This document shows, one piece after another, positions 1 to 10,709 of a stretch of 64,000 nt of DNA. This DNA comes from Sipunculus nudus (taxonomy: Eukaryota; Annelida; Sipuncula; Golfingiida; Sipunculidae). A program made the position numbers and the translations under genes. The notes under the pieces were generated by a model. It searched no databases and was not told the DNA's origin. It was given only the letters and a program-made list of their open reading frames with translations. The DNA is taken from the NCBI GenBank assembly GCA_026874595.1, contig CM049311.1, forward strand, positions 42,535,676-42,599,675, read 5' to 3'. Positions within the stretch are counted from its first letter, which is position 1, and each line of letters starts with the position of its first letter.

Positions 1-606
1 ACGATATAAAAAGTCCTGTGGAGTTTCTCTTAGGCTCTGTGTAGCTGAACAGAGTTCCTGATATGACTCGGTTGCGGATTTTCCAAGTTAGAATAATCGA
101 ATAAGGGCCTGGGCCCTTGCTAGGGTGAGACTGTCCAGACCTTCCAGGTACTCTCGGAGCTGAAGGCTTGGCTCCACAGCCTGGATCACACCATCTAAAA
201 TGTCCGCTTCCGAGTAACCTCCTTTTCTCCCGGCCTTGATCTGCCTCAGGAAACTCACATAGCTTAAACAGTTTGCTCTGTTCCCTATGTTTCCTGTGAG
301 TTTAAAGTTCTTAACGTGAACAAACATGGAGTTGCAGGCCCGGGCTTGTGGCTCTCCGCTCTGAGTCTGCATGTCAGTCTCTGGTTCGTTGCCCCATTTC
401 AATTGGTTCAACATACTCTGGAGGGCTGCAACACCACCATCCTTATCTGCTGCTTCAATGTCCTCCTCCAGCAGACCTAAGTCCTGTTCACATGTCAACT
501 CCTCGGCATCTGCATGGCATTTTGACATGAACTGCATCAGATCACATGTCTCCAGTCCATAGGCCCTGGTTCTCAAGGCTATAATTGCCTGTAACCGCTC
601 TGTCAT
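1..606 (-). pseudogene. Retrotransposon gag-like fragment (broken)
   Basis: A 172-residue frame opens at 606 with an ATG about 28 bases past a primer-binding site and runs to a stop at 88. The gag-like reading continues to the window edge in another frame, so there is a frameshift near 88. The C-terminal part (residues about 135-172, with the motif SLTLARAQALIRLF) has the helical look of capsid-like gag domains in metazoan LTR retroelements, and the text beyond the frameshift fits the same family. A protease remnant at 37740-38153 looks like the same superfamily. The rest of the element lies left of the window. Function inferred: structural particle protein of a retrotransposon. It is a pseudogene as it stands. 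Confidence 0.6.
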
Positions 607-634
607 CTTCTCTGTTCCAAGTCAGCTTTCCAAA

Positions 635-652
635 ATCCCGGACGAGCCCCCA
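635..652 (-). other. Primer-binding site, tRNA-Pro type
   Basis: On the minus strand the 18 bases read TGGGGGCTCGTCCGGGAT. This matches the complement of the 3' end of tRNA-Pro including CCA, as used by several retroviruses and LTR elements. It lies between the LTR end (TAACA at 657-661 read on the minus strand) and the gag start at 606, the expected order for a minus-strand element. Confidence 0.8.
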
Positions 653-656
653 GAAT

Positions 657-771
657 TGTTACCACCCGCAGTCTGGGAACTGGCAGCTGCAAGGACAGAG
701 AGAGGATAATGGCATAAAATGAGCAGCCCAACACAAGATGCCTGTTTACAGTTTTATTGAAGCAACACTCT
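657..771 (-). repeat. LTR 3' part (R-U5-like) of the minus-strand retroelement
   Basis: The sequence directly upstream (minus strand) of the primer-binding site ends in TAACA and carries an AATAAA signal at about 753-758. The block 687-771 recurs at 2596-2680 with about 4 differences in 85 bases. The outer LTR boundary could not be placed, so only the part next to the primer site is annotated. Confidence 0.55.
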
Positions 772-2595
772 CTCGCAACATCTACATGTTGCATTACAAA
801 TGATAAACGGACAAACATACTAACACAATTCACAGTGGCTCATCCTCTGTCTAGGGGTTTAACAGAAACAGAAATCTCTTCTTGGCTCACCTTTTGTCTA
901 GGGGTTATAATTAACATCAACATACTTAATATACATGAGACTATAAACATATTAATATACAAGAGAACATAAGACATTAATATGCAAGACAACAGAGACA
1001 TATTAATATACAAGACAACCTCATCACCTTGTGTAATCTCCCTGACTCTTGTAATATCCCTGACTCTGTTACACACGTTTATAACCTCATAGTTCAATAT
1101 TAGACCATAGGGACACAACTACAAACCTGTTATACAATGTAATGCTGCACACGTGTAACATTCATCAAGTACAGAATTAGTGAGAAGGTCAGGCTTGTTA
1201 CTAAAGTAATAGGGACTGTCATCAGATCAGTAAATATGGTAATAAAGAATGTAACCAGACAAGAAGTATGTGTATTAACCATGTCTCTTAACATGAAATT
1301 TGCATGAAGTTGATCAATAAAGGTGCATCCTGGTACTGGATAATAACAGTAATAATATAGATAAAGGTAACACATTCAACAAAGGGTGCAACACTTCAGA
1401 TACCGTTAAACAATCAATACATTTAAACTCAACCATATATGACACTGGTTTCATCTATCACCAGTGGTGGCGCCACTAAGTAGCACTCAGACTACCTATA
1501 CTTCAAAGGCATACCACAAGTTTTATGCCTGGCTCCCCCTCAGCCAGGACCTGCTGACAGAGGTACAAATCTGGAAACCTTGTGCAGTTACTCAACTACA
1601 ATTGTAACTAAGTCACTACCTGGACACAAATACAAACAACCAGACTGATTTAATGTAAGGACTTAGACATATTAATTCAAACCACCTGTACTCTGATATT
1701 TCTATATGCAGCAATAGGTCCTTCTGGTCACAATCCAAATAATATTGACCATCTAAAATATACTCTGGGTTCTCCAGGGTTGATAATACAAGGCACCAGG
1801 TGTGGTTACTGCACCACATCCTTTACATCAGGGTACTGGCTAATCTGACACTTAACATGCATTAACACTAACCATCAAACTATTGTTATGTGGGTAATAA
1901 ACACTGCCAAATGTAACTGACAAGGTCATGACTGTCCACAGCAACATCATGTTTATCTGTAATATCAAGCATCAGTACAATAATCTAGTAAGTCTAACAA
2001 TATCCAAATATTCAAGTTTTCTCATAAACTGGTCCTGATAAGAGCCAACAATTAAACCCTGTTCTACCAACCCACTGACTGTAGCTACTAGATGTATTTA
2101 GAACTCTTTAAGAATATTACACCAACCTGGTGGTCCTACATCAGATGTCAAACAAACAGCTCTGACTAGAAATAGAATATACTGCCATCTTACAGCAGCA
2201 CTCTGAACTACTAGCATGGCTTTATGTGAAATGCGCTGCTGCCATCTTACGGCATCCCTAAGAATAACCAGCGTTGCATCATTTCTGGGAAAGATCCCTA
2301 CTTTCATACTTTTAACTTTAAACAATGGTGTCTATTGGCTCAACAACACTTCTATTATCATTATGACATATAAATCCCTAGTGACAATGGTTCAACGAAA
2401 CACAAAGCAATACCGTCTGTCGTGAAAATACAATGCCGCCATCTTGGTCAATTTTACAATTGTAGTGGGAGCCATCGGATCGACACAACTTTAGAACATC
2501 AGAAAATACAGTTACACATTCTGATCAACAGGTTAACGATATATTATGGAGATCCTACATGTTAATAACCAGCATGATGGCAGAGGTATCCTTAC
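772..2595. other. Noncoding stretch, probably LTR/U3 or intergenic
   Basis: AT-rich sequence without a convincing gene. Short open frames lack any protein-like pattern. A short near-duplicate pair occurs at about 838-862 and 884-907 (both around GTCTAGGGGTT). Some of the left part is probably LTR U3, but no second LTR is in the window to define it. Confidence 0.3.
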
Positions 2596-2680
2596 CTGCA
2601 AGGACAGAGAGAGGATAATGGCATAAAATGAGCGGACCAACACAAGATGCCTGTTCACGGTTTTATTGAAGCAACACTCT
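2596..2680 (-). repeat. Second copy of the R-U5-like block
   Basis: An 85-bp copy of 687-771, same orientation, about 95% identical, including the AATAAA on the minus strand. Sequence on both sides differs from the first copy. On the minus strand the block ends CTTGCAG and is followed by GTAAGG, so the boundary looks like a splice junction. Confidence 0.6.
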
Positions 2681-3178
2681 GGCTGCGCGCGCATCCCCCT
2701 GGCGAACACACTGTCCAGTGCTGCCTCCAACCACCGTCTCCCGATCCAGCCATCTCCGAAACTGAAACTAAATCCGCCCGTCAAGTGCTGCCCCCTGTAG
2801 CGGCACTTGGAACTAACCTGGCATTGACCACGTTAAAATTTAGGGCCCCCCCCTCATTTACCTCACCACATTGCTGGCCTTACAGAACTGCTGGAATCTT
2901 TTGAGCCAATCTGGCCATCGCTGTGGCTGAGTGAAGTCGAAAGACTCGGTTTGGCTTAATTTCGATGCCATGTCGCCTAAACCACTGCCACCATGTCAGA
3001 GATTTATCCAGGTACAGGCACACAGCGTGTCAGTCACTCGCATAAACACAAGATGGTTTGATTTACATTTTAATCAGCTAAACACACATTCGGCTGTGCA
3101 CATCACACGCCGGTTCTCGGTTGGCCGCTTAGCACCATAACGAATGGGCTGCTTATGTTAATACAAATATCATGACAA
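2681..3178. other. Stretch without recognised features
   Basis: Higher GC than the surroundings, with a short poly-C run near 2846. Two overlapping short frames have no recognisable product. Confidence 0.3.
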
Positions 3179-3935
3179 CCACAGCCCAGTCGCTGATTTT
3201 CTTTTGCACGCAATAACTCAACAACTGCATACTGCAGCTTTCCCAAATTCATAGGGATGATTGGTACCTATGAGGGCTCAAGACCTATCGAATTACAAAA
3301 TTGTCGGAATTCAAATATGGGCGCCACAGCCCAATCGCTGATTTTCTTTTGCATGCAATAACTCAACAACAACTTGCTGCAGCTTTCCCTAATTCATAGG
3401 GGTGATTGGTACCTATGAGGGCTCCAGACCTATTGAATTACAGACCTGTCAGAATTCAAATATGGCCGCCACAGCCCAATCGCTGATTTTCTTTCACGTG
3501 CAATGATTCAACAACAACCTAATGCAGCTTTCCCAAATTCACCGGGATGATTGGTACCTATGAGGGCTCCAGACCTATTGAATAACAGACCTGTCTGAAT
3601 TCCAATATGGCCTCCACAGCCCTATCGCTGATTTTCTTTCGTGCGCAATAACTCAATAACAACCTGCTGAAGCTTTCCCGAATTCACAGGGATGATTGGT
3701 ACCTATAAGGGCTCCAAACCTATTGAATTGCAGACCTGTCAGAATTTCAATATGGCCGCCACAGACCAATCGGTGATTTTCTTTCGTACATGATAACTAA
3801 ACAACAACCTCCTGCAGCTTTTCCAAATTTACAGGGATCATTGGTCCCTATGAGGGCTCCAGTCCTATATAATTACAGACTTGCTCAAAATCAAATATGG
3901 CTAACAGACTACATTCAGTGATTTTCTATTGCACA
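3179..3935. repeat. Tandem array of a 145-bp unit
   Basis: Units begin with CACAGCCCA(A/G)TCGCTGATT at about 3179, 3324, 3470, 3614, 3759 and (degenerate) 3903, spaced 144-146 bases. Five full units and a partial sixth are visible. Each has the same inner landmarks (GATTGGTACCTATGAGGGCT, then a TATTGAATTAC-like stretch). Divergence is greatest in the last unit. No protein reading frame is conserved between units. Confidence 0.9.
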
Positions 3936-4114
3936 CATTATTTCAGATATATCTTCTTTAATCCAGTATGATTTTTTCCCTCATGCATATCGATAAAAAC
4001 CTGTTTCTGTTTGTGATATTTTTCAAATTTAACTTAATTTTTCACCCATGTGTAAACTAGTCCAGCACTAGCAGAAACGCGGGGCCCTCTGAGGACCATT
4101 GTCCGACCACATCT

Positions 4115-4655
4115 AGTTGTTATTGTTTTTACTGTATCTCCTTCAGTGTAATGCTGTTTCCACTCCAATATACAAAACTTTTTTGAAAAAGTAATTCAAG
4201 ATGTAATCCAGAAGATGCCATGTTGTGTTAATATAGCTTTTTTAAAGAAATCAAATTTTCTTTTAAATAATTTTAACAAATTAAAATATAATTAAACCCA
4301 TTAGTATGCATAAATTTATAAAATATGAAGCAAATTATGGATAAATAAAGGCCCAATTTAAAATTGTAAAATCTGAATCAAGTATTTTTTTTATATTTAT
4401 TGTTTTGCAAATTTAAAAGATATATTTTTGTTGTAAAAAATAAATATACATTTGTATGCATGATTTGGTGTTATCTTATTGAGATTTATAATGATGCAAT
4501 TTAGAATTAGGAATAAACTTTTATATAGATATATAGATTATATTGGAAATGTATATAAATATAAACTTAAAATAAAAAAATGATTTGATAATAAAACGAG
4601 GATCTAATTCAAACATTTGTTCATTATTTTCCTGACACAGCAGAATTGGAGATCA
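4115..4655 (+). repeat. Dispersed repeat, also at 27297-27850
   Basis: This stretch is clearly similar along its length to 27297-27850 (shared landmarks such as GTAATCCAGAAGATGC and ATTGTTTTGCA). The second copy lies inside the Helentron-like element 26368-28267, so this is probably a detached internal fragment of that family. Confidence 0.7.
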
Positions 4656-5014
4656 GGCTTTGTTTCCAACCTCCCCCCCCCCCCCCTCCCCCAGCTGCCA
4701 TTGATTCCTTTGTACCTGTGCACTGGGACATTAGTTTTTAATTGAAAATGTGTAAATTCTATTTGAAAAAAAAATTAATTGGAATAGAAAAAATTAAGAT
4801 CTGATTGAAACATATTCTTTCCTCAGGAGAATGGAACATAAAGTGATCAGCTCTGGCTGTCCATCATCTTTCTGTTATCCTTAAATATTTATTAATTATG
4901 AAATTTTTCCTATAAGCACTGTTGAAATAACTTTCATATGCTGAATGTGTATGGATTTAAGCTATTAAAGTCTGAAATTTGAAAGCAACTTATATATTCA
5001 GTTGAGTAATATTG
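4656..5014. other. AT-rich stretch with poly-C tract
   Basis: A poly-C tract at about 4671-4692, then AT-rich sequence up to the target duplication CATAT at 5015-5019. Nothing else supported. Confidence 0.4.
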
Positions 5015-5019
5015 CATAT

Positions 5020-5146
5020 TGTAGTATCCTTGATCGTTCATAAAAACGTCACATGATCGGATCACATGACTTGTAACATAAGTCACGCATTGCATGCTGG
5101 TTAATCAAGTTGTCTCAGTCACAATGGCGGGTTGTTGATCAGTACA
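5020..5146 (+). repeat. 5' LTR (127 bp)
   Basis: Starts TGTAGTATCC and ends GATCAGTACA, with a partner at 8536-8662. Preceded by the target duplication CATAT. Very short for a gypsy LTR. Confidence 0.92.
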
Positions 5147-5150
5147 TTTA

Positions 5151-5162
5151 TGGCGACGAGCG
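5151..5162 (+). other. Primer-binding site, tRNA-Ser type (imperfect)
   Basis: TGGCGACGAG, four bases after the LTR, matches the 3' end of tRNA-Ser(GCU) as I know it; the following bases diverge. A second gypsy element at 30470 has a longer version of the same site. Confidence 0.6.
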
Positions 5163-5539
5163 TAAATTCAGGCAAATGGAGAGTGACAGCAACCAAGCAT
5201 GCTTATCGCGTCGTACTTCATGCCAGCAATAACATGTGTACACGCAGACCAAACTCTCGATCAGCGGCTGAGCACAGTAAGCTGAAAATACCTCGTCAAA
5301 CCCTCGCTTGCGTGAACCGTTGTCGCACAGACACGCTATTATCGCCCGCAGTGCCATGCGCTTGATTCTTCCAATTCTTCGTGCTACCAATCACTAGAAC
5401 TTTATCCTCTTAGAGCTGAACATTATCGCAGTGTATGCCTTTGGCCGGGACGTTCTACTGTTTATTAACTAGCCATTGATCATGCCTCGTGAAACAAGAG
5501 AGATCTAGTTCGTGCAGACTGGCATTGTGTTACACGTGG

Positions 5540-6320
5540 AGAAATTCACACCGCCTGATGACCGCTTGAATATTGGCATGGCGTGGGAGGAATGGTTGGA
5601 AGAATTTGAGGAGGAAGCTAAGCTCCAAAAGTCACTGATATTGAGGACTGGTGTGCGTGCTTGAGAAGATATGGGGGAAAGGAGGTAAGAAAACTAGTAA
5701 AATACCTACCATACCCACCAGCCCTAGATCCCTCTGATGCACCTGAGAACGAATATGATAAATTGAAAAGAAAACTAAACACCCATTTCATTCCTAGAAA
5801 AAACAAACAGCATGCCAGATATCTGTTTAATAAAGAAACACTGTCACCTGGTGAACCAATCACATCTTATGCAGCCCGGTTGCGCAAAAAGCCGAACATT
5901 GTGAATTTGGTGCAACAACAGATGATAGAATTTTAGAGCACATCATACAAACAATTTCAGATGATGGTCTGTTAAAAAAATCCATCCAGAAAAAATGGAC
6001 ATTAGACCAATTTCTTGATGAAGCTGGGGGACGAGAAGACTTGCACTATGAGGTGAGAGATATGAGAAATGAGCATCATGTATCTAGAGTCAGGCATAAA
6101 CAACCAAATTGGAGACATAAACCTGAAAGACAATTTAATCAGAACAGTGAACATGCACCACAGAGAAAACCCGTAAATAGAAATAACAGAGAACCACAGA
6201 CATTGAGACAATGCCGTTACTGTGGACAAACAGGCTTGCATGAAATTGGACAGAGAAACCGATGTCCAGCATTTGGCAAACAGTGTTTAAAATGTGGGCG
6301 TATGAACCATTTTGCAGTAT
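5540..6320 (+). pseudogene. gag remnant with two zinc knuckles
   Basis: Gag-like sequence is spread over three frames: about 5540-5664, 5661-5936 (RRYGGKEVRKLVKYLPYPP, typical of capsid-like gag in this gypsy group) and from about 5890 in the frame of the following pol. Two zinc knuckles follow at about 6213-6332, CRYCGQTGLH... and CLKCGRMNHFAVC, expected to bind the RNA genome. The frame breaks near 5665 and 5890 mean no intact gag is made. It is directly continuous with the protease and reverse transcriptase frame. Confidence 0.75.
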
Positions 6321-7813
6321 GCTGTAGGGACGGGCAAAGAGATGGCCCAGCCCAACCAAAGAAAGGAGGACAATCACATAAATACAAACAGGAGCAACAG
6401 CCAAGACAAGTACAAAAACAAAGTAATTATGTCAAGAGAACTGCTGACACACATGAATCATACGAAGATGACTCCAGTGATGACTCGGATGACTCCGCAT
6501 TTATGAATCAGCTAGCAAAACCTGTGACACATGAAGTTAAACAGATTAACAGCAACAAAAACACAGAGACTGTGCAGGTTCAAATCAATGATATTGATGC
6601 TTTGTGTGAGCCTGATAGCGGAGCATCAGTGAACATCATGGACGAATATCAGTTCAGAGCATTGCAGCGCAGATCGGTCGGTAAGATTGAACTCAAATCA
6701 ACTAAGGACGCAGTTAAAACACTTCAGTCTGACCTAAAAGTTAAGGGTGAATTCCAAACTGTAGTGAGGAACAAAACACGCAGTGTTAATACCAGGTTTA
6801 TGGTGATTAAAGGTCATATGGACTCTCTACTGCTCTTTAGTAAAGCTACTCTGAGAGAACTTGGTATGTTACTAATTGAGCCAGATGGTTCACTGAGAGA
6901 ACAGAATGAGCTAGCTATAAAGAATGTGAAGGGAGATACACTACAGAATAGCATTGAAGACATACTACAAAGATATATTGATGTGTTTGAAGGCATTGGC
7001 AATAAAAGAAATCCGCAAACAGGCGAGGAAATACAAGTTAGACTAGAAATGGATCCAGAAGCTGTGCCAGTAGCACAAGAGCCACGTCATGTAGCTTATT
7101 ATCTGATGGACCCTCTGCAAAAGTGGCTCGAGCAGGGTGAAAATGATGGCTTATTTGAAAAGATCCCAGATGGAGAACCTATAACCTGGTGCTCACCACT
7201 TGTCACACAGCCCAAACCAAGATTTGTGTGGGAACAGAGAACCAAACTCGAACCGCATATGATAAGAGCCAGTTTTGATATGCGCATTCCAAACAAGTCT
7301 ATGAAAAGAAGCCAGTGCATTCAGGCTCCAGTCATAGAAGATTTTACGTATCACCTCAATGACTGTAAAGTATTAAGTAAACTGGATCTCCGTCAAGGGT
7401 ATCACCAGCTAGCAATCGACAAAGAAACCCGAGCATTAGCCACATTCAGCACACCGTGGGGCGATTACAGACCAAAAAGGCTAGTATTCGGAGCAAAGGC
7501 TTCTCCAGATGTGTTTGACCAGGTCATGTTCAGGATATTTGGAGATATCCCGAAATGTATGAATCAAAGAGATGATTTGCTCTTAGGAGGGCGAGATATT
7601 GATGAGCACAACAAAGTACTTGCAGCAGTACTACAAAGAGCAAGAGACTATGGGGTGACATTCAACAGGAGTAAGTGTGAGTTTGGCAGAGAGCAGATCA
7701 GCTTCTTCGGGCACCTATTAACTGAAGATGGACTCCGGGCAGACCCTGACAAAATCCGGGCCGTCAGGGAATGTAGCCACCACAGTCAAAGGAGGAAGTC
7801 CAGAGCTTCTTAG
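6041..7813 (+). pseudogene. gag-pol: zinc knuckles, protease, reverse transcriptase
   Basis: A 590-residue frame. Zinc knuckles lie at about residues 58-98, an acidic stretch at about 140-155, and a retropepsin-like active site CEPDSGASVN at about 188-197 (DSG instead of the usual DTG). The reverse transcriptase then occupies about residues 330-575, with KLDLRQGYHQL for the first catalytic aspartate and NQRDDLLLGG at nt 7562-7591 where [FY]xDD is usual. Both aspartates of the pair remain. The frame breaks near 7770, just before the thumb. Expected role: cDNA synthesis of the element RNA in the cytoplasmic particle. The QRDD variant is, as far as I recall, shared by a group of metazoan gypsy-like elements. 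Confidence 0.85.
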
Positions 7814-7815
7814 GT

Positions 7816-8375
7816 ATGACTGGATACATGAGTAACTTCGTCAGAAACTACTCAGCCATGACAGCACCACTCAGGAATTTAACGCGAAAAGAGACAAAAT
7901 ACCAATGGACGCAAAAAGAGCAAGAAGCATACAACAGAATTATTGAAGCTATCACTAACCAAGAGACAATGGTTAACTTCAATCCTAAGAGACCAATCAT
8001 TCTATGCACAGAAGCCAGTTTCAACGAGGACTCTCAGCTGGGTTGTTCCAAAAAACAGAATGAGGGATTCAGCCTGTTCACTTCATCAGCAGGAGCTTGA
8101 CTGAACCAGAAAAACGGTACAGTCAAACGGAGAAAGACGCGTTAGCCATCAAATGGGCAAAATCAAGACTGAGGAATTACCTAAGGGGCGCACCAAGATT
8201 CCAAATAATCACTGCCCACAAACCACTCTTGACCATGTTCAATAAAGCTACAGCGAAAGTACCTCCAAGGATAGAGAAATGGATCATGGAGATGCAAGAT
8301 GTCGATTTTGAACTTGTATACGAACCAGGCAAAAATGAAGCAGATCCTTTGGACAATGTGTCTCGCCACACGTGA
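7816..8375 (+). pseudogene. pol: thumb and RNase H remnant, no integrase
   Basis: Two frames, 7816-8100 and 8097-8375, joined by a frameshift near 8070. MTGYMSNFVRNYSAMTAPL is the usual link between reverse transcriptase and RNase H. The RNase H positions read TEAS where DAS is usual and TAHKPL where TDHKPL is usual, followed by YEPGKNEADPLD, so several acidic catalytic residues are changed. After the stop at 8373-8375 the same frame stays open into the LTR. The integrase that should follow is absent. Confidence 0.8.
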
Positions 8376-8521
8376 TCTGATACCTACAATGATGACACTG
8401 AGGAGATAGTGAAGTGGGTAGCGAAAGCTGACAGTGCAGTAGTACTAACCAAAATACAGGAAAAAACACATACAGAATACTACAAAAACTGTCAGATCGC
8501 ATCAGAGCAGGACCTTACAGT

Positions 8522-8535
8522 AAGGTTGGGAGGAA
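8522..8535 (+). other. Polypurine tract
   Basis: AAGGTTGGGAGGAA immediately precedes the 3' LTR, the usual plus-strand primer position. Two thymines interrupt it. Confidence 0.7.
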
Positions 8536-8662
8536 TGTAGTATCCTTGATCATTCATAAAAACGTCACATGATCGGATCACATGACTTGTAGCATACGTC
8601 ACGCATTGCATGCTGGTTAATAAAGTTGTCTCAGTCACAATAGCGGGTTGTCGATCAGTACA
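8536..8662 (+). repeat. 3' LTR (127 bp)
   Basis: Copy of 5020-5146 with about 6 substitutions. It keeps an AATAAA (in TTAATAAAGTTG) that the 5' copy has lost. Followed by the target duplication CATAT at 8663-8667. Confidence 0.92.
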
Positions 8663-8667
8663 CATAT

Positions 8668-9320
8668 GTTTAACTTTAATCCCATCATTCCACCAAACCA
8701 CCACCCCCCCCCCCCCCCCCGACCAATGCTGATTGGCTACTTATTCGTGCGCACGGGTTATTTATTCGTGCGCACAAATTACTAGCCAATGAGAAGCAAG
8801 CACACATTGACTCAGTCTAGGCACAGGCTGGCAGTTTCAGCGGGCACACCTGATTGTCAAAATGGAGCCCATCACCTTCCGACAGTTCCATGACTTGGAA
8901 AATTTGGAACTCTGTATATTGAAAATAGAAAGGGCTTTAAATGATACTTAAAGAATATAAATACAAAACTCACAGACCCAGTTGCCGTACATGGTGGAAA
9001 ATTTCTAAGGCTTTCCCTGGTAAAAAAAAAACAACAACCTACCTTATCATCGTTGGGGCATAATGGGAACATTATTATAGACAAAGCTGATCAGGCTGAA
9101 ATTTTTAACAGTTATTTTGCTTCACAAAGTAACTACAGTTACAGTTCTAATGGCCATTTGATGATGATGCAAATTACACATAAACTAGGTGAAATGAACT
9201 TCACAGAACTTCTCATGTCATATTTGGGATTCGTTTTCCTGACAGGAACACATAAACATGATATGTTTGAAAACCAATAAGCGTTTGGAAATTCTGAAAA
9301 AATTATAAATTCCAATTTTC
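8668..9320. other. Poly-C tract, CCAAT/GTGCGCAC cluster, short frame
   Basis: Poly-C at about 8702-8720. GATTGGCTA near 8731 and TAGCCAATG near 8783 form an inverted pair around two TTATTCGTGCGCAC repeats. A 29-codon frame (8862-8951) starts with a good initiation context (AAAATGG) but resembles nothing I know. It is mentioned only because of the promoter-like sequence upstream. Confidence 0.3.
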
Positions 9321-9321
9321 T

Positions 9322-9885
9322 ATGAAAATTTTAGATCGTATGTACAAATCATTAATACGTTTAGTTCTGGAGTGTGGTGTTTTAATATTTAATTGTTCTG
9401 TCAGACAGTCATACCAGCTGGAGAGTATACAACGGAAAGCGTGTTTAACATGTACTGGAGCGCTCTCGACTTCCAGCATTGGAGCTATGGTAAAAGAGCT
9501 ATAATGGTCAAGTATAAAAATAAGAAGAGAGCTGGCTATACAGTCCACATTTTATGAAATGATGAACAAACTAGCTCCAGATTATCTGCTAATATATTAA
9601 CTCAAACTCTGTCTCATGCTCAGCCCTATACATTCCGCGCAAATTGCATTTGCTAAAGATACTAAGGTTCACATGGAAAAACTGTCGCTTTTCTTTCCTT
9701 CCAATTTTCTTTTCTGTCCTTTCAATAGCCTGCAAACATTGGAACAGTTTCCTATAATTCAGTCTACTTCAATCGATTCCTTTAAGGAAAATGTTTGTGA
9801 CTATTTAAACCCTGCTTCTCGAGAAATATACAGTTATTTTTGTGACAATTATCATCAACATGAAAGTATCCTTACTCGGTTTTGA
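9322..9885 (+). pseudogene. LINE reverse transcriptase C-terminal remnant
   Basis: 9322-9504 encodes MYKSLIRLVLECGVLIFN and LESIQRKACLTCTGA. These fit the conserved end of non-LTR reverse transcriptases (a 'RVLEYGSxVW ... LExVQRKAxLxxTGA' pattern). After frame breaks, 9616-9885 carries a FFPS..F and SFKENVCDYLNP end piece, typical of the last residues of such ORF2 proteins. Upstream RT motifs are absent, consistent with 5' truncation. The fragment is on the plus strand and is therefore separate from the minus-strand LINE at 10710-29704. Confidence 0.65.
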
Positions 9886-10268
9886 CTAGGTGCCAGTTAC
9901 TTAAATCAATACTTATTTTCAATATGAAAGACTGATGGTTATAATCTAATTGATATGCTCGATATGGACTGAGACGTTTATTTTTATTGTATTACGCCTA
10001 CCAGTAATAATTTATGTATAAGTATCAGTGTATGTGGAATGTCAATCTGTATTAATGTATAGATACATGTATATTATGTATCTATCTATATATATACTCT
10101 AGTATATAAATACGATTGGTATCTAATCGTGTGTGACTATATGCACACTTTTCCAATCTGATCATTTATATATACATATATACATTCATGTTAAAATTTC
10201 ACTTTCTTTTAATTTATATGCAGGAGAGCAGTTGCATTAGCCTTATCGGCTACTTTGTTATCCTATTG
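9886..10268. other. AT-rich LINE 3' flank / intergenic
   Basis: AT-rich, with short runs of TATATA (about 10085-10095 and 10168-10180). Possibly the LINE 3' untranslated part. Nothing else supported. Confidence 0.3.
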
Positions 10269-10476
10269 AAATAAATATTTTTCCACCTTGGAAAAATATA
10301 TTTTTCACACCTAGTAATTCCTGCGCACAGATTAGTAATTCATGCGCACAAATTAATAAATATTTTTTCCACCTTGGAAATTAATTTTTTTCACACCGAG
10401 TAATTCGTGGCCACGAATTAGTAATTTGTGCGCATGGATTAGTAATTTGTGCGAACAAATTCACCATGTCTTCCTG
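10269..10476. repeat. Tandem pair with GTGCGCAC-like palindromes
   Basis: Two adjacent copies of about 95-105 bp (10269-10360 and 10361-10470). Each starts with AATAAATATTTTTCCACCTT-like sequence and contains several [A]TTNNTGCGCACNAATT palindromic words. The same palindromic word occurs at 8740-8785. Confidence 0.6.
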
Positions 10477-10709
10477 GGCTCCGTACAAACTGCTCACATG
10501 CTTCAATTTTAACATTAGGCAATGCATGGTTTGGTCACAAAATATTATTTGAAACAATTTCTTACTTATCAATATAAACCAATCATGTCAACCAGCCATG
10601 GCCTATATTTCATTTTCCTCCTAGACTTTATCTCCAAATGATATTATTTTAGATGTTTTACCTTCAAGGTCAACTTTAGCTGAGCACAGTGACCTATTGG
10701 CCCCTTGTT
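10477..10709 (+). mobile_element. Helentron-like 3' end inserted in the LINE
   Basis: Closely similar to 28035-28267, the tail of the element 26368-28267. It ends GCTGAGCACAGTGACC...CCTTGTT at 10709. Minus-strand LINE coding resumes immediately at 10710. The head of this copy is not recognisable. Confidence 0.75.

Larger units (their letters stand above)
5020..8662 (+). mobile_element. Ty3/Gypsy-like LTR element lacking integrase
   Basis: A bounded element: 127-bp LTRs at both ends, CATAT target duplication at 5015-5019 and 8663-8667, a primer-binding site after the 5' LTR and a purine tract before the 3' LTR. The order is gag with zinc knuckles, protease, reverse transcriptase, RNase H. There is no integrase: only about 160 bases separate the end of the RNase H frame (8375) from the 3' LTR. 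The coding region is broken by frameshifts near 5665, 5890, 7770 and 8070 and a stop at 8373-8375. The LTRs differ at 6 of 127 positions by my count. Length is 3.6 kb against roughly 5 kb for complete gypsy elements. Confidence 0.9.

Noticed and set aside
5132-5390. Overlapping short frames on both strands after the 5' LTR
   Set aside because: Leader region of the gypsy element; the two strands overlap and neither resembles a known protein.
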